NCBI GenBank assembly: GCA_003219675.1
Contig: QHPW01000401.1
Coordinates: 1 to 7,720 of the forward strand
From: Verrucomicrobiota bacterium
GTDB lineage: Bacteria > Verrucomicrobiota > Verrucomicrobiia > Limisphaerales > AV2
DNA: 7,720 bases
Direction of reading: 5' to 3'
The notes below the pieces were generated by a model that worked only from the letters and a program-made list of their open reading frames with translations, was not told where the DNA came from and searched no databases. Every line of letters begins with the position of its first letter. Positions within the stretch are counted from its first letter, which is position 1. Below, one piece after another: positions 1 through 6,059 of this stretch. Made by a program: the position numbers and the translations under genes.

Positions 1-1162
1 TGCGGGTGATGCGAGTTGGACGGTCCGACCGAATCCGGTAGAAGCGAGCCTGGCCAATCCTGGCGACCTTGAGCGTGCGGCTGGCGGACGCGACGGCGAC
101 GCCGCTCTCATCGGCGTAAGGCCCGTTGACAGCGGCCGAGGATTGCAATACGCGCGCGAAGTCGTAATCAAGGAAGAGCTGATTGCCAACCACCCGCTCG
201 GCGGCGATCACCGACGGCACGTCGGACCGCAACCGGTAGAATCTGTTCTCCGCCGGTCTGGCCAGCGATATTGTTTGACCGGCCAGGTCCAGGACGATGT
301 TGGTTTCATCTCCATAGCTTCCTTCGGCCCTCCGCGCGGACTGCAGCGCCAGGATTTGCGGCTGAATCGAATACGGGAAAACCAATTGCTCCGCCTCGAT
401 GCGAATCTGACTAATGCGGCTATGCGCGTCCGTACGCAGGCGAAAGAAACGCATTTGGCCGAATTGCGACAGAGTCATGACCTTGTTTGTCGTGTCGATT
501 GCGACGCCGCTTTCATCGGCAAACGGACCCGCAATCGAGGCGGACGACTGAAGAAAAAGCACGGGAGGAGGCGGATTGAGGAGGGTGGTGATCCGCACGT
601 TGCTCACGAACGCCAGGGAAGCGAACTGGTTCAGGTTGTCAAAAAAGTCAAAGAAGAGAGTGACCAGGCCCCCCGTCAGCACGGGTGGAAGCAGATAACT
701 CACCGCGTAGGCGTATTTGAGAGCCATCGGCGGAGCCAGATCTGGAAAGGGGATGACCGCGTTGCCGACATTTGTCGGCGCGAGTGTCAGTCCGCCGGGA
801 TTGGCCGGAGCCCACTGAACACCCGAATGGTCGGCCGTAAGAAGAAGGGCTGTGGCCGACTCATTCGTATTCTGAAGCGTGACGGAAAACGAATCAAAGA
901 ACGTCTGAGAGACATCCGGTTCGTCCGTGGCAAACCCGAAATCAAACTCCAGACGCGGAACCGAATTGCTGGATGGAATATCGAACCGGAGGCTCAAGGT
1001 GAACAACGATTCGTTTGTTCCTGTGCGGAAAACCGTGAGCGGCCCCTCGTTGGTGATGCCTGACTCCTGTGCCAACGCCCCCCCGGCGGCGTGCAGGAGC
1101 AAAATCCCCCACACTCGCCAGGGGACACCCCATGGCCCTTTGATCAGGCGTCCGTTGAACAT
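1..1162 (-). CDS. Secreted repeat-containing protein, C-terminus outside window
   Basis: The minus frame is open from ATG at 1162 to the left edge (387 codons, no stop), so the C-terminus is missing. An in-frame TAG three codons upstream (1171-1169) makes this ATG the first usable start; no good Shine-Dalgarno is visible. Residues 1-31 look like a Sec signal peptide: basic residues R5, K8 and R16, a hydrophobic stretch (VWGILLLHAAGGALA), and probable cleavage after ALA at 31. Residues 42-192 look like a beta-sandwich; the stretch VTLFFDFFD...FASLAFVSNVRI resembles the end of exported anchor-domain proteins of the PEP-CTERM/choice-of-anchor kind. From about 201 there are three related units of about 45 residues (201-245, 269-314, 337-380), each ending in RFFRLR or RFYRLR/RFYRIR followed by T/S-D. 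Such units are common in large secreted verrucomicrobial proteins. No catalytic motif is visible and the function is unknown; surface or extracellular location is inferred. Confidence 0.82.
   Translation of the reverse strand, partial: MFNGRLIKGPWGVPWRVWGILLLHAAGGALAQESGITNEGPLTVFRTGTNESLFTLSLRFDIPSSNSVPRLEFDFGFATDEPDVSQTFFDSFSVTLQNTNESATALLLTADHSGVQWAPANPGGLTLAPTNVGNAVIPFPDLAPPMALKYAYAVSYLLPPVLTGGLVTLFFDFFDNLNQFASLAFVSNVRITTLLNPPPPVLFLQSSASIAGPFADESGVAIDTTNKVMTLSQFGQMRFFRLRTDAHSRISQIRIEAEQLVFPYSIQPQILALQSARRAEGSYGDETNIVLDLAGQTISLARPAENRFYRLRSDVPSVIAAERVVGNQLFLDYDFARVLQSSAAVNGPYADESGVAVASASRTLKVARIGQARFYRIRSDRPTRITR
23..562 (-). repeat. Three internal protein repeats in the secreted protein
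   Basis: Within the exported protein, residues 201-245, 269-314 and 337-380 (nucleotides 428-562, 221-358 and 23-154) are copies of one unit: LQSSAxxxGPxADESGVA, then a variable strand, then RF(F/Y)R(L/I)R(T/S)D. Units 1 and 3 are the closest, sharing GP(F/Y)ADESGVA in protein and an AGCGGCGTCGC stretch in DNA. Unit 2 is more diverged (GSYGDETNIV). The array may continue beyond the left edge. Confidence 0.7.
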
Positions 1163-1452
1163 GGTCAGCTACTGGTGTTAACTCGTGCGGAGGAGAATGA
1201 TTTTAACAACAAATCTTCATATTTCTCCTGATGGGCGGGGATGAACGTCCGCAAGGGAGGAACCACGCCGCGTCATCCGCGCGTCGGCGGTCGCGGACGC
1301 AATATTCCTCGGAGAAAATAGTTTGTTAGAATCACCTGCGACCAGCGAGCTAACCTTTGGGTGCGAGGCCCAAATTCATACTTGTGCTTCGACGGTATGC
1401 CTGGCGCCGGACTCAGAAACAGAATTGAACGAACCCGATTCGGAGCCTACCA
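1163..1452. other. Divergent intergenic region, 290 bp
   Basis: This spacer lies between the leftward secreted-protein gene and the rightward sigma-factor gene and must hold both 5' regions. No RNA gene or convincing ORF is seen. Two AT-rich islands stand out in GC-rich DNA. At 1199-1215 the minus strand reads GATTTGTTGTTAAAATC, with GATTT/AAATC as inverted ends. At 1321-1333 the plus strand reads GTTTGTTAGAATC, containing a -10-like TAGAAT (1327-1332). Neither has a clear -35 box, so a promoter role is only a suggestion. Confidence 0.4.
1442..1445 (+). promoter_or_regulatory. Probable ribosome binding site for the sigma factor
   Basis: GGAG ends 7 nt before the TTG at 1453. The in-frame ATG codons at 1483 and 1492 have no purine-rich sequence at a suitable distance. 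The site therefore favours the TTG start, although the first conserved sigma residues lie far enough downstream that either start would give a working protein. Confidence 0.45.
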
Positions 1453-2121
1453 TTGATTTCTACAAACAACCTCGGTTCCACGATGCCATTCATGCCTGCG
1501 CAACCTGACGATACGATTCCCACCCGCCGGAGCCTGTTGGAGCGGTTGAAGAACTGGAAGGACCAGAAAAGCTGGCAGGATTTCTTCAACACCTATTGGA
1601 AGCTGATCTATGGCGTCGCCCGGCAGGCGGGCCTGAGCGAGCCCGAAGCCGAAGATGTTGTGCAGGAGACCGTCATTTCCGTGTCCAGGAAAATGGGTGA
1701 GTTCAAGACCGACCCCGCTTTCGGCTCGTTTAAAAGCTGGCTGTTGCAGATTACGCGACGACGGATCAGCGACCAATTCCGAAAGCGCCCTCGACGAACC
1801 GAATACAAAACGATGCGAACCGGTGACACCGCGCGAACACCCACGTTGGAGAGAGTCCCAGACCCCGGCGTGCCGGAATTGGAAGTGATCTGGCAACGGG
1901 AATGGGAACGGAACCTGGTGGATGTGGCAATGGACAAGGTCAAACAAGTCGTCAGCGCCAAACAGTTCCTGCTGTTCCACCAGCAAGCGGTCAAACAATG
2001 GTCAGCGCAAAAGGTCGCCGCCAAGTACGGGGTAAGCCTGGCTCAGGTTTACATGGCCAAATACCGCGTGTCAGCCATGCTCAAACGGGAAATCAGGAAG
2101 TTGGAGAAGAAGATCATTTAG
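1453..2121 (+). CDS. ECF-like RNA polymerase sigma-70 factor
   Basis: A 222-residue protein with the sigma2-sigma4 layout of extracytoplasmic-function sigma factors, which direct RNA polymerase to particular promoters. Region 2 covers about residues 28-115. It includes the core-binding helix with the acidic motif PEAEDVVQET (64-73) and region 2.4 (SFKSWLLQITRRRISDQFRK, 92-111). A linker of about 35 residues follows. Region 4 (about 151-212) has a helix-turn-helix at AAKYGVSLAQVYMAKYRVSAML. The region-4 start (VSAKQFLLFHQQ) departs from the usual LPxxxR form. The start is TTG 1453 with GGAG upstream; ATG 1483 (MPFMPAQ...) is the alternative. No anti-sigma gene is visible. The co-directional transmembrane kinase 267 nt downstream suggests kinase-linked control, as known for the ECF43 type. 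Here the acidic 2.2 motif is intact, so phosphorylation is not obviously needed to restore a missing charge. Confidence 0.9.
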   Translation: MISTNNLGSTMPFMPAQPDDTIPTRRSLLERLKNWKDQKSWQDFFNTYWKLIYGVARQAGLSEPEAEDVVQETVISVSRKMGEFKTDPAFGSFKSWLLQITRRRISDQFRKRPRRTEYKTMRTGDTARTPTLERVPDPGVPELEVIWQREWERNLVDVAMDKVKQVVSAKQFLLFHQQAVKQWSAQKVAAKYGVSLAQVYMAKYRVSAMLKREIRKLEKKII

Positions 2122-2180
2122 CCTCTGAGTCGCTTGTGTCGCGGTCACGCGATTTTTGGCCGCGCATTGGAACCATCAAC

Positions 2181-2253
2181 GGTGGGGCGAGACTCCGTCG
2201 AGCCCTGACTTCTGTCCTTGGGAGATCAGGGCTCGACGGAGTCTCGCCCCACC
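2181..2253. repeat. Palindromic intergenic element, family A copy 1
   Basis: Perfect inverted repeat with 28-nt arms (2181-2208 and 2226-2253) around a 17-nt loop (CTTCTGTCCTTGGGAGA, 2209-2225). It lies between the sigma-factor stop and the kinase start. There is no T-tract after it, so it is not a standard intrinsic terminator, though its RNA hairpin would be very stable. A diverged second copy is at 5970-6040. It resembles a REP/MITE-like dispersed element; the class is inferred. Confidence 0.85.
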
Positions 2254-2388
2254 CAGGTTCATGGGGGCTGAACTCCAACATGTTCGCCGGACAAACCCAA
2301 AAGACCCTGTCGCGCGAGCCGGCGGGCGAAGCGAAAGCTGTTGCGACAACTCCGGGAAAGAGCTAATAAGTATAATCCCGTTGGAGTT

Positions 2389-4734
2389 ATGTACGAAAGC
2401 CCGGCAGAGCGACCGACGCCTGGGGGATCAGCATCGCCTGTGGACCATTCGTTTGCGAACAGGCAACCGCCTCCCACTCCCGATTACGAGTTGCTCCGGC
2501 GAATCGGTCACGGCAGTTACGGCGACGTCTGGCTCGCGCGCAGCGCCACCGGCACCTTCCGGGCCGTTAAGATCGTTTACCGCGCCACTTTTGCGAGCGA
2601 CCGGCCGTTCGAGCGCGAGTTTGAAGGTATCCGAAAGTTCGAACCCATCTCCCGTTTGCACAACAGCCAGGTGGACATCCTCCATGTCGGCCGAAACGAT
2701 GGCTGCTTTTACTACGTCATGGAGCTGGCGGATGACAAGACCACAGGCCAACAGATCGATGCCGCCGCGTATTCTCCCAGAACCCTGCGCAATGAAATCG
2801 CCCGCCGCGGAAGCCTTCCCTGGGATGAATGCCTTCAAATCGGTCTCGCGCTGACCATGGCGTTGGAGAACCTTCACGAGCACGGATTGGTTCATCGCGA
2901 CATCAAGCCTTCAAACATCATCTTTGTAAATGGCGTTCCCAAACTCGCCGACATCGGCCTGGTGACCCAGGCCGACGCGACCGTTTCATGTGCAGGCACC
3001 GAAGGGTATATCCCGCCGGAAGGTCCCGGAACCATCGCCGCGGATCTGTACAGCCTGGGCAAAGTTCTATACGAGATGTCCACGGGAAAAGACCGCCAGG
3101 ATTTCCCGGAACCGGCCACGCAGTGGGACGGAATGCCGAACGAACAAGCCTGGCGCGAATTTCACGAGGTCCTGTTGAAGGCCTGCGAGCCGGCAGTGCG
3201 TATGCGCTACAAGTCTGCGCGCGAAATGCGAGCCGACCTGGCGCTGCTGCAGAGCGGCAAATCGGTCAAGCGTGTGCATCTGCTGGAAAAACGCCTGGCC
3301 CGGCTGACCAGAATCGGTTCAATCGTTGGCGTCATCGCCGTGTTGACCACCGCAGGCTATTTTTACCAGCAGCGGCAAACCAGGCAGGTACAGCATCTGG
3401 TCCAGGCGGAAACCCGCCAGCGCATAAGGGCCGAGGAAGCCTTGCTCAAGTTGCAGATCCAAAAAGCGGATGAGCTTTTGCGGACGGACGATTCGAGCGC
3501 GGGTATGGCCTGCCTGGCTCGCCTCTTGCGAAACGATCCTTCCAACCGCCTTGCCGCCCAAAGACTCTTTTCCGCCCTGTCACAGCGGGCATTTGCCCTC
3601 CCCGTTGTCGGCCCGCTCCAACATGACAAGGAGATCCTTTACGCTCGATTCAGCCCGAACGGCAAATCGGTGCTGACGGCATCGGCCGACGATACCGCGC
3701 GAATCTGGGATAGCGATACCGGGCGTCTCCTGGTCCCCCCGCTGCGACATGAGCAGGACGTTTGGTATGCGGAATTCAGTCGCGATGGACAAAGCGTCGT
3801 GACCGCCTCGTTTGACGGAACGGCTCGCGTGTGGGACGCGGGTTCAGGGAAAGCTCGCACGCAGCCTCTTCGTCATGAAGACAAGGTCTGGTCGGCCGGC
3901 TTCAGTCCAGCGGGCGATAAAGTCGTGACCGCTTCCGAAGACGGCACGGCACGAATATGGAACGCAAGCACCGGAGAACCGTTGAGCGGCCCGCTGCGCC
4001 ACGCCGCGAGCGTCAACTCAACTCAGTTCAGTCCGGACGGAAAGGTCGTCCTCACCGCTTCGGACGACAACACAGTCCGAATCTGGGACGCACAAACCGG
4101 GCGGCAGACCTTCGCGCCTCTTGAACATTCCGGACCTGTCCGCTGCGCGCAGTTTAGCGCGGATGGACGACTCATCGTGACGGCTTCCGAAGACGGAACA
4201 GCTCGCCTGTGGGACGCGCAGACGGGACGGCGCCTGGGCGCGCCAATGCGCCACACGGGCTTTGTCGTGTCCGCTCGCTTTAGCCCGGACAACCAGCGGA
4301 TTGTGACCGCGTCCCAGGACCGCACGGCGAAGATCTGGGATGCGGCAACGAGCCAGCCGATCGGCGAGCCTCTGCGCCACTTTGGTTATGTTCGTTTCGC
4401 GGAGTTCAGTCCGGACGGTGAAAAGATCGCAACTGTTTCGATCGACCGCACGGCCCGGATCTGGAGCGCAAGCACGGGACTGCCTCTGGTTGAACCCATG
4501 CACCTCGGAGGTGAACGCGGCTTTGATTTGGAAGATGCGACCGGCCGGGACAACCCGACCCGCGCTGCGGCACAACGGCGCGGTAAGGTCCGCTCGATTC
4601 AGCGCGGATGGGCAACGAGTAATCACTGCTTCGACCGACCAAACAGCGCGCATCTGGGATGCGCGTTCAGGACGCGAGTTGGCGCAACCGCTCCGCCATT
4701 CCGCACCCGTTCTTGCCGCGCACTTCAGCCATGA
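2389..4734 (+). CDS. Transmembrane Ser/Thr protein kinase with WD40 array (frameshifted, N-terminal part)
   Basis: Hanks-type kinase numbered from ATG 2389. Glycine loop RIGHGSYGDVW at 38-48, ATP-binding Lys61 in AVKI, a probable alpha-C Glu at 77 or 79, catalytic HRDIKPSN with Asp171, a DIG variant of DFG with Asp188, a PPE variant of APE at 209-211, and DLYSLG with Asp219. All catalytic residues are present, so activity is expected. One membrane helix (about 309-326) precedes a charged helical stretch (327-400). Seven WD40 repeats of exactly 42 residues then span 409-702. The kinase should face the cytoplasm and the WD40 part the periplasm. Homology stops near residue 709 (about nt 4515). 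The last 72 residues to the stop at 4734 are out of frame with the rest of the gene, which continues in the +1 frame. The frame also allows TTG 2341 as a start; ATG 2389 is preferred although its GGAG is only 2 nt away. The gene follows the sigma factor. Confidence 0.88.
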   Translation: MYESPAERPTPGGSASPVDHSFANRQPPPTPDYELLRRIGHGSYGDVWLARSATGTFRAVKIVYRATFASDRPFEREFEGIRKFEPISRLHNSQVDILHVGRNDGCFYYVMELADDKTTGQQIDAAAYSPRTLRNEIARRGSLPWDECLQIGLALTMALENLHEHGLVHRDIKPSNIIFVNGVPKLADIGLVTQADATVSCAGTEGYIPPEGPGTIAADLYSLGKVLYEMSTGKDRQDFPEPATQWDGMPNEQAWREFHEVLLKACEPAVRMRYKSAREMRADLALLQSGKSVKRVHLLEKRLARLTRIGSIVGVIAVLTTAGYFYQQRQTRQVQHLVQAETRQRIRAEEALLKLQIQKADELLRTDDSSAGMACLARLLRNDPSNRLAAQRLFSALSQRAFALPVVGPLQHDKEILYARFSPNGKSVLTASADDTARIWDSDTGRLLVPPLRHEQDVWYAEFSRDGQSVVTASFDGTARVWDAGSGKARTQPLRHEDKVWSAGFSPAGDKVVTASEDGTARIWNASTGEPLSGPLRHAASVNSTQFSPDGKVVLTASDDNTVRIWDAQTGRQTFAPLEHSGPVRCAQFSADGRLIVTASEDGTARLWDAQTGRRLGAPMRHTGFVVSARFSPDNQRIVTASQDRTAKIWDAATSQPIGEPLRHFGYVRFAEFSPDGEKIATVSIDRTARIWSASTGLPLVEPMHLGGERGFDLEDATGRDNPTRAAAQRRGKVRSIQRGWATSNHCFDRPNSAHLGCAFRTRVGATAPPFRTRSCRALQP

Positions 4735-5569
4735 TGGCCAGCGCGCGCTCACCGCTTCCAAAGACGGAACGGTTCACTTGTGGGACTTGTCCACGGGTCG
4801 CGACGTGATTCCTCCGCTCCGACACGCGACGGCTGTCCGGTTCATCCAGTTCGGCCCTCGGGAAGAGCGCATCCTGACCGCGGGTGAGGATGGGACCATC
4901 CGCTTATGGGACGCCCGGACCGGCCGCGAAACCATCCGCCCGTTTCAACTTTCCGGCGAGATTCGAGCCGCCCAACTCAGCGCCGACGGGCAACGGCTGA
5001 TCGCTTGTTCAGGAGACAACTCGGCACAAATCTGGGACACCTCCACAGGCCGTCCCCTCGGCGAACCGCTGCGTCACGAGGCCATCGTCTGGTCCGCCCA
5101 ACTCAGCCCCGATGGGCGCCGCGCGGTCACCGCTTCCAGCGACGGCACTGCCCGCATCTGGGATGCGCGCACCGGTCGCCCTGCGGCAAACCCGCTTCAA
5201 CACTCGGGGCGTGTTCGCGTGGCACGGTTTAGCCCCGATGGCTCGCACGTGGTCACCATTTGCCCGGACAACACCGCCACGGTCTGGAGCGTGGCGGAGA
5301 GCCGCATGACGGGCGAACCCCTCAAACACGCCGGCGAAATCCTGCGCGTCCGGTTCAGTCCGGACAGCGCTCGGATCGTGACCGCGTCCCGCGATCAAAC
5401 CGCCCGCGTTTGGGATACGCTCACCGGTCTGCCGCTTTCTGAACCCTTCAAACATCGCGGAGCCGTTGAGTTCGCCGAATTCAGCCCCGACGGGCAGGAA
5501 ATCGTGACCGCGTCCCAGGAGGGCGCCGCGTGGATATGGGAGGTTCCTGAGACGTCGCTGCCGATTCCT
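3613..5569 (+). repeat. WD40 repeat array across two frames
   Basis: Fifteen intact units of 126 nt (42 residues), following the pattern P-L-R-H-x-G-x-V-x-x-A-x-F-S-P-D-G, then V-T-A-S-x-D-G-T-A-R-I-W-D-A-x-T-G-R. Seven are in the first frame (3613-4494) and eight in the second (4562-5569), with a 67-nt relic unit between them (4495-4561). No unit gains or loses a residue. Such repeats fold into beta-propellers; seven or eight blades each are possible here. Confidence 0.9.
4495..4561 (+). other. Collapsed WD40 repeat and frameshift scar
   Basis: This stretch occupies the place of one 126-nt WD40 repeat but is 67 nt long, so 59 nt are missing. Its left end reads as repeat start in the kinase frame (PMHLGGE) and its right end as repeat end in the other frame (ALIWKMRPAGTTRP). 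A loss of 59 nt moves the frame by one, which accounts for the frame change. The palindrome CACCTC-G-GAGGTG (4501-4513) lies at the likely junction. It could be a real mutation or an assembly error. Confidence 0.75.
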
Positions 5570-5734
5570 GATTGGCTGTCGCGCCTCGCGGAAGCGCTGG
5601 CAGGCCAGCGGCTGGATGACATGCGAATCACTTACCCGACTCTGGAGGAGCTTTTCGCGCTGAAAAAAGAGGTGATGGCAAGCTCCGCCACCGATCCTTA
5701 CACCGCCTGGGCCAGGAAATTGTTCGCGGAATGA
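4535..5734 (+). CDS. WD40 array, C-terminal part of the frameshifted kinase
   Basis: This is the continuation of the kinase-WD40 gene in the +1 frame. Homology begins at about nt 4508, and ATG 4535 is the first ATG inside the homologous region; GGAGGT at 4507-4512 lies 22 nt upstream of it and 10 nt upstream of an in-frame TTG (4523). From ATG 4535 the product is 399 residues: eight ungapped 42-residue WD40 repeats (about residues 10-345) and a C-terminal helical tail (DWLSRLAEALAGQRLDD...) of about 54 residues. Hallmarks are TARIWDA and FSPDG; some units are degenerate (unit 10 FGPREERILTAGED, unit 13 TICPDNTATVWSV). It has no signal peptide or membrane segment of its own, so if translated separately it would stay in the cytoplasm, unlike in the fused protein. 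It is best read as part of one gene, either broken or misassembled. Confidence 0.85.
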   Translation: MRPAGTTRPALRHNGAVRSARFSADGQRVITASTDQTARIWDARSGRELAQPLRHSAPVLAAHFSHDGQRALTASKDGTVHLWDLSTGRDVIPPLRHATAVRFIQFGPREERILTAGEDGTIRLWDARTGRETIRPFQLSGEIRAAQLSADGQRLIACSGDNSAQIWDTSTGRPLGEPLRHEAIVWSAQLSPDGRRAVTASSDGTARIWDARTGRPAANPLQHSGRVRVARFSPDGSHVVTICPDNTATVWSVAESRMTGEPLKHAGEILRVRFSPDSARIVTASRDQTARVWDTLTGLPLSEPFKHRGAVEFAEFSPDGQEIVTASQEGAAWIWEVPETSLPIPDWLSRLAEALAGQRLDDMRITYPTLEELFALKKEVMASSATDPYTAWARKLFAE

Positions 5735-5799
5735 ATCCGCGAAGTCCATAAGCCGTGCGAACACCTCCAAAAATCGGACGTGAGTTGGGCCATTGAACC

Positions 5800-5874
5800 C
5801 GTAGCAGCCGACGTAAGGAGGCTTCAAGTTCCTTCGCTCCAAATAGAATGAGCCTCCTTACGTCGGCTGCTACG
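5800..5874. repeat. Palindromic intergenic element, family B
   Basis: Perfect inverted repeat with 24-nt arms (5800-5823 and 5851-5874; arm core GTAGCAGCCGACGTAAGGAG) and a 27-nt loop. It begins 65 nt after the WD40 gene stop. Its sequence is unrelated to families A and C. There is no following T-tract, so a terminator role is unproven; a dispersed REP/MITE-like element is more likely. Confidence 0.85.
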
Positions 5875-5969
5875 AAGTTTAAGGTTCGTGGCCGCTGCGG
5901 TCCTGGGACCGTGCGCGATCCGGGTTCATGAGGAGCCCCTTTTCGCGTTTAGCGTATTGGGACCATGAA

Positions 5970-6040
5970 GGTGGGGCGAGACCGTCGAGCCCTGATCTCC
6001 AATGGACAGAAATTAGGGCTCGACGCAGTCTCGGCCCGCC
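5970..6040. repeat. Palindromic intergenic element, family A copy 2 (decayed)
   Basis: Related to the element at 2181-2253: left arm GGTGGGGCGAGAC then CGTCGAGCCCTGA (2 nt lost between them), right arm TAGGGCTCGACGCAGTCTCG then GCCCGCC, with several mismatches. The shared left flank (GCGTATTGGGACCATGAA against GCGCATTGGAACCATCAAC) is in the same orientation. The loop (TCTCCAATGGACAGAAA) matches the reverse complement of the copy 1 loop at 14 of 17 positions. It ends 19 nt before the ptsN start. Confidence 0.8.
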
Positions 6041-6059
6041 TGCTTACGATGTCGTCGGT

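Larger units (their letters stand above)
5735..6059. other. Intergenic region with two palindromes, 325 bp
   Basis: The spacer between the WD40 gene and the PtsN-like gene holds palindrome family B (5800-5874) and a decayed family A copy (5970-6040). An ORF open from 5928 into ptsN passes through the palindrome and gives low-complexity residues unlike the EIIA family, so it is treated as non-coding. No RNA gene and no clear promoter are seen. Confidence 0.5.

Noticed and set aside
143..1063. A 306-residue plus-strand open frame
   Set aside because: It lies antisense to the secreted-protein gene, which has a signal peptide and internal repeats. The plus-strand translation is Arg-rich without domain signs, as expected of a shadow frame.
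2181..2253. Palindrome A as an intrinsic terminator of the sigma gene
   Set aside because: The stem is strong, but no run of T follows and a related copy occurs elsewhere at a gene start, so a dispersed element fits better.
1902..2854. Plus-strand frames running from the sigma gene through palindrome A into the kinase gene
   Set aside because: They overlap two firmly identified genes in other frames and pass through a non-coding palindrome.
4495..4561. Programmed +1 frameshift
   Set aside because: There is no recognisable slippery codon or adjacent in-frame stop, and the missing 59 nt of a regular repeat explain the frame change without a programmed event.
5009..5842. A 277-residue minus-strand open frame opposite the WD40 array
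   Set aside because: The opposite strand encodes eight clear WD40 repeats. Long antisense frames are expected over GC-rich repeats and this one also runs into palindrome B.
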